This document shows positions 1-5,997 of a DNA stretch of 57,867 nucleotides, one piece after another. The stretch lies in NCBI GenBank assembly GCA_019745195.1, contig JAIETL010000014.1:1-57867 (forward strand), written 5' to 3'. Numbering within the stretch: the stretch's first letter is position 1; the number at the start of each line of letters is the position of its first letter. The notes under the pieces were generated by a model. It was not told where the DNA came from and did no database searches. It worked only from the letters and a program-made list of their open reading frames with translations. Origin of the DNA: Beijerinckiaceae bacterium. GTDB lineage: Bacteria > Pseudomonadota > Alphaproteobacteria > Rhizobiales > Beijerinckiaceae. Position numbers and translations under genes: made by a program.

Positions 1-64
1 ATACCGTTCACCGCGAGAGTTCATCGCAGACCGTTCAACCAAGGAGGACGTGTCCGGTCTTTGA

Positions 65-313
65 GGGGCAACAACAGTCAAAGGCCATTTTCACCTGGTG
101 AGGCCCGATCCACGACTTGTTTTTCGAGAGGCAACAGGTGGTGGCTTGATGGCGGCCTGCGCTAATCTCATCCCCGGCGGCAATGACGTTCTGCCCGTTT
201 ACGGTTTGCCGAGTGGCAGCCCGCATGCGATCGCCGCCTATGCGGCGATGGTTGCCCTGATCTTGGCTGTCCTGCGTATCAGCCCCTTGTTCCGGCGCTG
301 GGCCGACTGGGAA
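65..313 (+). pseudogene. C-terminal remnant of a YeeE/YedE (sulphur-transport) family membrane protein
   Basis: The frame reads through a glycine-rich turn followed by LIPGGNDV, then a hydrophobic helix (about AIAAYAAMVALILAVLRI) and a basic end. This is the pattern of the last helices of YeeE/YedE integral membrane proteins, which move sulphur compounds across the inner membrane. Only some 80 codons are left. An in-frame TGA at 62-64 closes the frame on the left and there is no start or N-terminal half, so I call it a 5'-truncated remnant. The frame stays open to 517, but beyond about 313 the residues are no longer membrane-like and run antisense into the next gene. The family call rests on motif memory, not on a search. 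Confidence 0.55.
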
Positions 314-429
314 AACGCCGAAAAAATAAGCGCGCTCAGACCGTTGACCGACGAGGTCGGCAGTCATCGCAGAAGTATAAAAGATGCAGCGGCTTTTGAT
401 GCCGCTGCATCTGATGACGATTCGAAAAT

Positions 430-810
430 TCATGCTGCGGTGGGCCGTGCAATCTGTTGCTCGGAAGCGTTCAGCAGGAAGGTTACGGCCAGTACCGCCG
501 CGCCATTGATCCAGTAATAGGCTGCATCGAGGCCGGTGAACCCTAGTGCAAACGGGGCGATGACGAAAATCACGCCGACAAGCCGGTCGACGGCGACGTG
601 AAACCAGTAGGGAAGAACGCGAATGACGCCCGTCTCATGGTCGGTCAATAGTGTCAGGACGAACGCAGCGACCCCAGTCGCGACGGACAGCCAGAGCGCC
701 AGCGGGCTGGAACTGCCAAGCCCCAGCACAAAAGGCAGCGCGGCGAGGCTGAGCGCGACAGGGTAATCGATATAGGCGTGGACGGTTCTGGTGACAAAAC
801 GGATGTTCAT
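430..810 (-). CDS. Small integral membrane protein, about four helices (SPW-repeat-like)
   Basis: The 126-residue product has about four hydrophobic segments separated by short polar turns, with an N-terminal stretch HAYIDYP and a central HVAVDRLVG. The layout resembles small SPW-repeat-type membrane proteins of unknown function, but the SPW tripeptide is absent. An ATG four codons upstream (822) is possible. I chose 810 because GGAG lies six bases before it. It follows the AhpD-like gene on the same strand with a 93-bp gap and could be co-transcribed with it. No catalytic residues are visible, and function is unknown. Confidence 0.65.
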   Translation of the reverse strand: MNIRFVTRTVHAYIDYPVALSLAALPFVLGLGSSSPLALWLSVATGVAAFVLTLLTDHETGVIRVLPYWFHVAVDRLVGVIFVIAPFALGFTGLDAAYYWINGAAVLAVTFLLNASEQQIARPTAA

Positions 811-903
811 GACAGACTCCATGGGTTGGAAGGGTTGGATCGAAGGTTGTTTTTAGGAGGCTCGTGCGGTCGTTGCCTATTCGCGGTGCCCGCACGCATT
901 CGT

Positions 904-1443
904 TCAGGCAACGAGCGCGACATCGACGACGGGGAAGTCGATCGTGGTCTGAGCGACATTGTTGGTGAAATTGGTGAGGACATTAAGCGCGACCTGACCG
1001 ATCACCTCGATGATGCGCGCATCATCAAGCCCAGCCGAACGGGCTGCGGCGATGTCGGCATCGGTGACCGAACCGCGTGCTTCCAACACGCGGAGAGCGA
1101 AGGTCGCAACCGCGTCATCGACCGGATCCGCAGCTTTGCCGCGGCGTGCAGACTGGATGCCTTTTGGCGACAGACCAGCGCCCTTGCCGAGCAGCGTATG
1201 CGCCGAGAGGCAATAATGGCAGCCATTCACCTGAGCTGTCGCAAGTGCCACGATCTCGCGTTGGCGGGCTGTCAAAGTTCCCTTCGAAAGGTGGTCTGAG
1301 AAGGCGAGAAATCCATTCAGCACGGCGGGCGACTGCGCGAAGGTCGCATAGAGATTAGAGACCATGCCGAACTTAGCCTTGACGGCGTCGAGCGTCGCCT
1401 GGGTCGCGGTGTCGGCGGAGGAGACAGGATTGATGCGGGGCAT
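904..1443 (-). CDS. AhpD-like carboxymuconolactone decarboxylase/alkylhydroperoxidase family protein
   Basis: The 179-residue all-helical protein carries the AhpD-type redox motif C75-H-Y-C78 with H82 (CxxCxxxH) after a helix QREIVALATAQVNG. Members reduce peroxides through the vicinal cysteines or act as carboxymuconolactone decarboxylases; the CxxC favours a cytoplasmic peroxidase-type role. Length is normal for the peroxidase-related branch. The ATG at 1443 is preceded by AAAGG about ten bases upstream. It is divergent from an AraC gene across a short intergenic region, a common arrangement for a regulator and its target. Its first nine codons (MPRINPVSS) lie inside a perfect repeat that recurs at 2781-3495. 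The substrate is not inferable. Confidence 0.85.
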   Translation of the reverse strand: MPRINPVSSADTATQATLDAVKAKFGMVSNLYATFAQSPAVLNGFLAFSDHLSKGTLTARQREIVALATAQVNGCHYCLSAHTLLGKGAGLSPKGIQSARRGKAADPVDDAVATFALRVLEARGSVTDADIAAARSAGLDDARIIEVIGQVALNVLTNFTNNVAQTTIDFPVVDVALVA

Positions 1444-2131
1444 TTTTGTGTACCTTTCAGCGTGCCGTGCGTTGGTGCACCTTGTCTAATTAAAGAGTTT
1501 GCAGTTACATTTGGTCCGCGAAACATTGCAGATCGTACAAATGGATCATTTTCAGGCAGTATTTGATCGGTTCGCCCCGCGGGCACAGGCATTCTTCGCG
1601 GGCAAGCTGTGCGACGCCTTCGCTTTCGATAATGACGCGGGACGCGGCTATCTGCACATCTTGAGACAGGGCCGGTTGCGCGTGGCCCGCGATGGTCAAG
1701 ACGATCTCGATCTCGACCAACCGAGCATCATCCTGCTGCCGCGCCGTACGCCGCACATATTCACACCCGACGCTGCGGGCGCCGACCTCGTCTGCGCGAC
1801 GATCGACATGGGCGGCAATGCGGGAAACCCGATCGCGCTGGCCTTGCCCGATATGCTCGTCCTGCCGATAGCCGAAATGACAACGTTGGGACCGACCATC
1901 GATCTGCTGCTCGACGAGGGATTAGCGGGGCGAGATGGCCGTCAGGTCGCGCTCGATCGGCTGTTCGAATATCTTCTCGTACAGGTAATCCGCCATATTG
2001 TCGGGTCCTCGCGTGTCTCGACCGGAATGCTGGCCGCACTGGCTGAACCGGCGCTCGCGCGGGCTATCTCGGCGATGCATGCCGAACCCGGGCGCGGTTG
2101 GACGCTGGATGATCTTGCCGATCTCGCCGGC
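1417..2131. repeat. Direct repeat, copy 1 (715 bp; ahpD start + promoter + araC 5' part)
   Basis: Bases 1417-2131 recur at 2781-3495 with an offset of 1364 and no difference that I could find. The repeat begins inside codons 8-9 of the AhpD-like gene (GGAGGAGACAGG) and ends in the araC reading frame at ATCTCGCCGGC, just before its helix-turn-helix coding part. Copy 1 keeps the native ahpD side but has lost the native araC 3' end. Identity over 715 bp points to a recent duplication. Confidence 0.95.
1444..1540. promoter_or_regulatory. Divergent promoter region ahpD / araC (copy 1)
   Basis: This 97-bp non-coding stretch lies between the ahpD start (leftward) and the ATG of the truncated araC copy (rightward). 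It includes an AT-rich core (TCTAATTAAAGAG near 1484-1496), unusual in this GC-rich DNA. AraC regulators typically bind next to their own gene, so operators are expected here. I cannot define boxes or a -10/-35 pair. An identical copy is at 2808-2904. Confidence 0.5.
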
Positions 2132-2170
2132 GCGATCAAACGGGGGTCTATGTCGATATCTACTGTTTGA
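1541..2170 (+). pseudogene. Truncated duplicate of the AraC-family regulator (no DNA-binding domain)
   Basis: The first 197 codons are identical to the intact regulator at 2905-3759. At 2131 the sequence leaves the repeat and the frame ends 12 codons later with unrelated residues. The lost part is the C-terminal two-helix-turn-helix DNA-binding domain, so the product, if made, would be an effector-binding cupin domain without DNA binding. It could be inert or could interfere with the intact protein; I treat it as a pseudogene. The ATG at 1541 (MDHFQ) is preferred over an in-frame TTG 14 codons upstream. Confidence 0.9.
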
Positions 2171-2222
2171 AAACTAAGGCAGCAATGTTGTCCGAGGGCG
2201 CGGGGAAACGGCGTTGTGAAGA

Positions 2223-2247
2223 CCCACGCCAGAGAGCCCGGCGTGGG
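2223..2247 (-). terminator. Probable terminator hairpin after the YHS gene
   Basis: CCCACGCC (2223-2230) and GGCGTGGG (2240-2247) form a perfect 8-bp GC-rich stem with a 9-base loop. It sits 15 bp beyond the stop codon of the leftward YHS gene. On that strand it is followed by a weak T-containing tail (TCTTC), so intrinsic termination is plausible but not textbook. Confidence 0.5.
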
Positions 2248-2261
2248 CAGATTGGTGAGGT

Positions 2262-2765
2262 CTACTTGATCTCGGACGGCAGCTTGCCCTTGATACCGGG
2301 CCAGTTGACCTCGGCCTTCTTGATGTTGCCGCTGATATCCTTCGACCATTCCTCCTGGATGCCAGGATCAAGGTTCAGGTACAGCTTGCCGTCGACAATC
2401 TTCCACAGGGTCGGATCGCCATCGAACTTCGCGCCTACCGAAACGCCGTAGGCGCAGAATCCGCCGTATGCCGGCTCGTACTTGGCCGGATTGGCCTTGA
2501 ACGTGTCGAGATTGGCCTGGCTGGAGAAGCGATAGGTCGCCGCGCTTTGACTGACCGCGAACCTGGCATCCCCCTTCACAGGCTTACCTTCGGTGAAGTA
2601 GCTGACCACGTCATAGCCGTGAACCGCCAGTCCCAAAGCCGGCTTGCCGTTGGCGGTGACAATACCGGTCGTCGTGTTGATTTCAGGTCCCGCGAGTGCC
2701 GGTGTCATTGTGCCAAGAAGGCTGGCGACTGCTATTGCGATGTAGGTCTTTGTGTTGGTTAGCAT
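2262..2765 (-). CDS. Exported YHS-domain protein
   Basis: The 167-residue protein starts with a Sec-type signal peptide (MLTNTK, a hydrophobic core IAIAVASLLG, probable cleavage after ALA near residue 25). A YHS-type domain follows: GLAVHGYDVVSYF, then an alternating beta/helix stretch ending YGGFCAYGVS with a single cysteine. YHS domains are small folds associated with metal-binding or metal-handling proteins; this exported single-domain form is found in many proteobacteria with no established function. The start at 2765 has AGGAG seven bases upstream. The frame stays open to an ATG at 2807, which is the ahpD start carried by the repeat and would add a 14-residue tail in front of the signal peptide. 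A hairpin follows the gene. Confidence 0.85.
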   Translation of the reverse strand: MLTNTKTYIAIAVASLLGTMTPALAGPEINTTTGIVTANGKPALGLAVHGYDVVSYFTEGKPVKGDARFAVSQSAATYRFSSQANLDTFKANPAKYEPAYGGFCAYGVSVGAKFDGDPTLWKIVDGKLYLNLDPGIQEEWSKDISGNIKKAEVNWPGIKGKLPSEIK

Positions 2766-2780
2766 GGGGATACTCCTGTT

Positions 2781-3495
2781 GGAGGAGACAGGATTGATGC
2801 GGGGCATTTTTGTGTACCTTTCAGCGTGCCGTGCGTTGGTGCACCTTGTCTAATTAAAGAGTTTGCAGTTACATTTGGTCCGCGAAACATTGCAGATCGT
2901 ACAAATGGATCATTTTCAGGCAGTATTTGATCGGTTCGCCCCGCGGGCACAGGCATTCTTCGCGGGCAAGCTGTGCGACGCCTTCGCTTTCGATAATGAC
3001 GCGGGACGCGGCTATCTGCACATCTTGAGACAGGGCCGGTTGCGCGTGGCCCGCGATGGTCAAGACGATCTCGATCTCGACCAACCGAGCATCATCCTGC
3101 TGCCGCGCCGTACGCCGCACATATTCACACCCGACGCTGCGGGCGCCGACCTCGTCTGCGCGACGATCGACATGGGCGGCAATGCGGGAAACCCGATCGC
3201 GCTGGCCTTGCCCGATATGCTCGTCCTGCCGATAGCCGAAATGACAACGTTGGGACCGACCATCGATCTGCTGCTCGACGAGGGATTAGCGGGGCGAGAT
3301 GGCCGTCAGGTCGCGCTCGATCGGCTGTTCGAATATCTTCTCGTACAGGTAATCCGCCATATTGTCGGGTCCTCGCGTGTCTCGACCGGAATGCTGGCCG
3401 CACTGGCTGAACCGGCGCTCGCGCGGGCTATCTCGGCGATGCATGCCGAACCCGGGCGCGGTTGGACGCTGGATGATCTTGCCGATCTCGCCGGC
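2781..3495. repeat. Direct repeat, copy 2 (715 bp)
   Basis: This is the second copy of 1417-2131. Here the araC side is native (the regulator reads through to its full length). The ahpD side is a stump of the first codons (to 2807) joined to the 5' flank of the YHS gene. The unique DNA between the copies (2132-2780, 649 bp) contains only the YHS gene and its flanks. Confidence 0.95.
2808..2904. promoter_or_regulatory. Divergent promoter region YHS / araC (copy 2)
   Basis: This sequence is identical to 1444-1540. Because of the duplication, the ahpD promoter now points at the YHS gene and the intact araC is transcribed the other way. If AraC controls ahpD, both genes would sit under the same regulator. 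This is inference from identity; no boxes were defined. Confidence 0.5.
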
Positions 3496-3759
3496 ATGTC
3501 CCGAACGAATTTCGCTGGCAGCTTTCGCGTGGTGGTCGGTGCAACGCCGATCGATTATCTGACGCGCTGGCGAATAACCGTTGCGCAGACGCTGATGCGG
3601 CAAGACCGTCCGATCAAGGCGATCGCATCGGCGGTGGGTTATGACAGTCCGGCAGCATTCAGCCGGACTTTTACGCGCATTGTCGGTGTTCCACCACGCG
3701 CGTGGCTGGCGAATGAAGGTGCCAGACTCGTGTCTAAGGGGGCAAGCGGTCTGATCTGA
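2905..3759 (+). CDS. AraC-family transcriptional regulator (cupin N-terminus)
   Basis: The 284-residue protein has an N-terminal cupin-like sensor (about residues 1-170, with LRQGRLRV and LPRRTPHIF typical of AraC_binding/cupin_6 domains). A C-terminal AraC DNA-binding domain follows: first helix-turn-helix around LDDLADLAGMSRTNF, then GATPIDYLTRWRI, and the second unit IKAIASAVGYDSPAAFSRTF. It is a cytoplasmic activator or repressor. The ATG at 2905 is chosen over a TTG at 2863. It is divergent from the YHS gene, and its duplicated promoter also faces the AhpD-like gene, so both are its likely targets. The inducer is unknown. Confidence 0.9.
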   Translation: MDHFQAVFDRFAPRAQAFFAGKLCDAFAFDNDAGRGYLHILRQGRLRVARDGQDDLDLDQPSIILLPRRTPHIFTPDAAGADLVCATIDMGGNAGNPIALALPDMLVLPIAEMTTLGPTIDLLLDEGLAGRDGRQVALDRLFEYLLVQVIRHIVGSSRVSTGMLAALAEPALARAISAMHAEPGRGWTLDDLADLAGMSRTNFAGSFRVVVGATPIDYLTRWRITVAQTLMRQDRPIKAIASAVGYDSPAAFSRTFTRIVGVPPRAWLANEGARLVSKGASGLI

Positions 3760-3762
3760 TCG

Positions 3763-3779
3763 CCTCCCACAGCAGGAGG
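3763..3779 (+). terminator. Weak hairpin after araC
   Basis: CCTCC and GGAGG form a 5-bp stem with a 7-base loop, four bases beyond the araC stop. There is no T run, so this is only a possible terminator. Confidence 0.25.
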
Positions 3780-3909
3780 GTCAGGGGATGGGTGCACTTC
3801 GGCGCGAGCTCATCGAGCCGCGCTTGGACAACATCCAGCGGACGCCTCGCGCGCTAACAAGTTCGCCCTTGTCGTCGTCGGACCTCTTCGATTCCGATGT
3901 CCGCAAAGG

Positions 3910-4215
3910 GTCGAGGCTGTGTAAAAACGCGCTTCTTGAGCTTAACAACGGACGCGTGGAGCGCGGGACAAAGGCTTGGCGTCAGGCCCTGATCGCTTCC
4001 ATCAGTGGCTTGGTGCCGATGATGGCGATGACGCGCTTGAGGTGTAGGAGAGGACATGGAGTCCGATCTCGGTCTTCACATTGGGCAATCGCCTTGTCAG
4101 GAAGTGCGTCGATCCCATCCAGGCCTTGATTGTGCCGAAGGGGTGCTCGACGAGCCGCCTTCGCAGGCGTATGTTTTGAACAGGCAGTGCTCGTGCTGTG
4201 GTAGCGCCGAGTAGC
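3910..4215 (-). mobile_element. IS1182/IS5-type transposase remnant with IS end
   Basis: Read leftward, codons near 4152-4055 give EHPFGTIKAWMG, then THFLTRRLP, then KTEIGLHVLSY. This is the conserved C-terminal part of DDE transposases of the IS1182 type. One base is then missing: the continuing sequence LKRVIAIIGTKPLMEAIRA is found in another frame and ends at a TGA at 3982. At about 3912-3930 the sequence reads TCGAGGCTGTGTAAAAACG, which looks like the outer end of such an element. The N-terminal three quarters and the other end are missing. Nothing recognisable as a gene is present from 3781 to 3910 or from 4215 to 4445. Confidence 0.7.
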
Positions 4216-4445
4216 AGCGCCCGGCGCCAATGGTCGCGGGCACCGACCAGGCAAGTGGTTGGAAAGCCTGCGATATCAGGTGCTTCGGCAAATAGCCTTC
4301 AATCCAGCGTCATCTAAGCCATCGAAAACGCCGCAGGACAGAAGACGTCGCTGATGGTGTTCCGGCCAAATTAGCCAAAGAGGGTTATCCCTCCTCATCG
4401 GAGTTAAGACTGCCAGCTCCACCACAGAATTCAGAGGCTATACTC

Positions 4446-5345
4446 ATGACTATCGATCTGGACCGCATCAAAGCCGAGATAGCCGACAGCTTCGACGAAG
4501 AGCTGGAAGTGCAGCTTGAGGAGGACCGTCTCGACGAGCTCGTCGCCGAAGGCGTCGTTCCGGGCGGATCGCCCCTCGACCGGAAGATCTATTTCCGGGA
4601 GCTGTTTCGGCTCCAACACGAACTCGTGCGCCTCCAGGACTGGATCCAGTACAAGAAGCTCAAGGTCGTGGTGCTGTTCGAAGGTCGCGACTCGGCCGGC
4701 AAGGGCGGCGCGATCAAGCGCGTGACGCAGCGCCTGAATCCTCGGCTCTGCCGCGTCGTGGCGCTGCCGGCGCCGACGGAGCGCGAGAAGCATCAATGGT
4801 ATTTCCAACGCTATGTCCCGCATCTGCCTACAGCTGGCGAAATGGTGCTGTTTGACCGCAGCTGGTACAACCGCGCCGGCGTCGAGCGGGTCATGGGTTT
4901 CTGCTCGCCCGCCGAGCTCGAGGAGTTCTTCCGTTCCGTTCCGGAGTTCGAGCATATGCTCGTGCGCTCCGGCGTCATCCTGATCAAATACTGGTTCTCG
5001 ATCACTGACGAGGAGCAGGAGTTCCGCTTCCAGATGCGGATCGCCGACCCTCTGAAGCAGTGGAAGCTCTCGCCAATGGACATGGAAAGCCGTGTCCACT
5101 GGGAGGACTATACTCGCGCCAAGGAAGAGATGTTCGACCGGACCCATACGGACCACGCCCCTTGGTGGGTGGTTCAGGCTGTCGACAAGAAGAAGGCGCG
5201 CCTCAACTGCATCGCGCATCTGCTTAGCCAGATTCCGTATGAGGACGTTCCGAAGCAGGAAATCACGCTACCCGAACGCGTGCGCCATCCCGACTATGCC
5301 CGGCAGGCCGTGCCCCCCGAGATCCACGTCCCGGATCTTTACTGA
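4446..5345 (+). CDS. ppk2: Polyphosphate kinase 2 (class I PPK2)
   Basis: The 299-residue protein is a P-loop kinase with Walker A G80-RDSAGKGG88 and a Walker B/lid region LFDRSWYNRAGVERVMGF (about 135-152). These are diagnostic of PPK2 enzymes, which move phosphate between polyphosphate and nucleoside mono- or diphosphates. Single-domain length and the QWYFQRYVPHLP motif fit the class I group (NDP-phosphorylating or polyphosphate-forming). The enzyme is cytoplasmic. The ATG at 4446 has AGAGG about nine bases upstream. A small GAGGG-TTAT-CCCTC hairpin lies in the leader near 4380-4395. The gene stands alone and faces the GNAT/decarboxylase pair. Confidence 0.95.
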   Translation: MTIDLDRIKAEIADSFDEELEVQLEEDRLDELVAEGVVPGGSPLDRKIYFRELFRLQHELVRLQDWIQYKKLKVVVLFEGRDSAGKGGAIKRVTQRLNPRLCRVVALPAPTEREKHQWYFQRYVPHLPTAGEMVLFDRSWYNRAGVERVMGFCSPAELEEFFRSVPEFEHMLVRSGVILIKYWFSITDEEQEFRFQMRIADPLKQWKLSPMDMESRVHWEDYTRAKEEMFDRTHTDHAPWWVVQAVDKKKARLNCIAHLLSQIPYEDVPKQEITLPERVRHPDYARQAVPPEIHVPDLY

Positions 5346-5423
5346 GCCATCGGCTGATCGTCGTCACCATCGCTCCGGCTGCGCCGCTCGGGCCCGGCCG
5401 CGCCACGACAAAGATTGCGGCGG

Positions 5424-5990
5424 TCACGCAGCCGGCAGCCTGCTATTCACCGTGATTGGCGCGGTGACGCCGGCGCCCAGCGACCTTTGTACCATGACGC
5501 TGTCGGACCATTTGCCGTAGCGATAGGCAACGCCCGGCAACAGGCCAACCCGTGCAAAGCCAAAACGCTCATGTAGCGTCAGCGACGCGACATTCTCGGC
5601 GTCGATGTAGCCAATCATTTGCTTGAAACCGGATCCAGCGCAGGCGTCGATGAGCGCCTGCATCAGCAGCCGCCCTATGCCCTGGCCGTGATGGTCGTGA
5701 TGGACATATATCGAGTGCTTGACGGTGAAGCGGTAGGCCGGCCGTTTCCGGAAGATCACGACATACGCATAGCCAACGACCTCGCCTCGGACCGTCGCGG
5801 CGAGATGCGGCAGCTTCCGGTTGCGAAGGTTCTTGCGTCGGTCTTTCAGATCGTCGGGCTGCAGCGTTCCCGTGTCCTCGACCCCGTCGTCAATGCCGCG
5901 CCGGATATGCCAGCGGTAGATTGCCAGCATGGGTTCTACATCGCTGTCGCGCGAGGGCCGGACGACGATGGCGGCAAGCGTGTCGATCAT
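5424..5990 (-). CDS. GNAT-family N-acetyltransferase
   Basis: The 188-residue protein has the GNAT fold: substrate strand VGYAYV, acetyl-CoA loop HHGQGIGRLLMQALI (Q/R-x-x-G-x-G/A type), and LHERFGFARVG followed by YRYGKWSDSVMVQRSL. That last pattern is typical of phosphinothricin-acetyltransferase-like members, which acetylate small primary amines. I place the start at 5990 because the decarboxylase stop lies seven bases upstream, implying one transcript. That neighbour makes a polyamine or agmatine-type amine a possible substrate, but this is inference only. Confidence 0.85.
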   Translation of the reverse strand: MIDTLAAIVVRPSRDSDVEPMLAIYRWHIRRGIDDGVEDTGTLQPDDLKDRRKNLRNRKLPHLAATVRGEVVGYAYVVIFRKRPAYRFTVKHSIYVHHDHHGQGIGRLLMQALIDACAGSGFKQMIGYIDAENVASLTLHERFGFARVGLLPGVAYRYGKWSDSVMVQRSLGAGVTAPITVNSRLPAA

Positions 5991-5997
5991 GACGATC

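Noticed and set aside
1417..3495. The 715-bp repeat as ends of a composite transposon
   Set aside because: The repeat contains ordinary gene parts (ahpD start, araC) with no transposase or terminal inverted repeats, so a duplication by recombination fits better.
3788..4129. A 113-codon + strand frame in the IS1182-type remnant
   Set aside because: It is antisense to the transposase tail and begins in DNA with no gene-like features.
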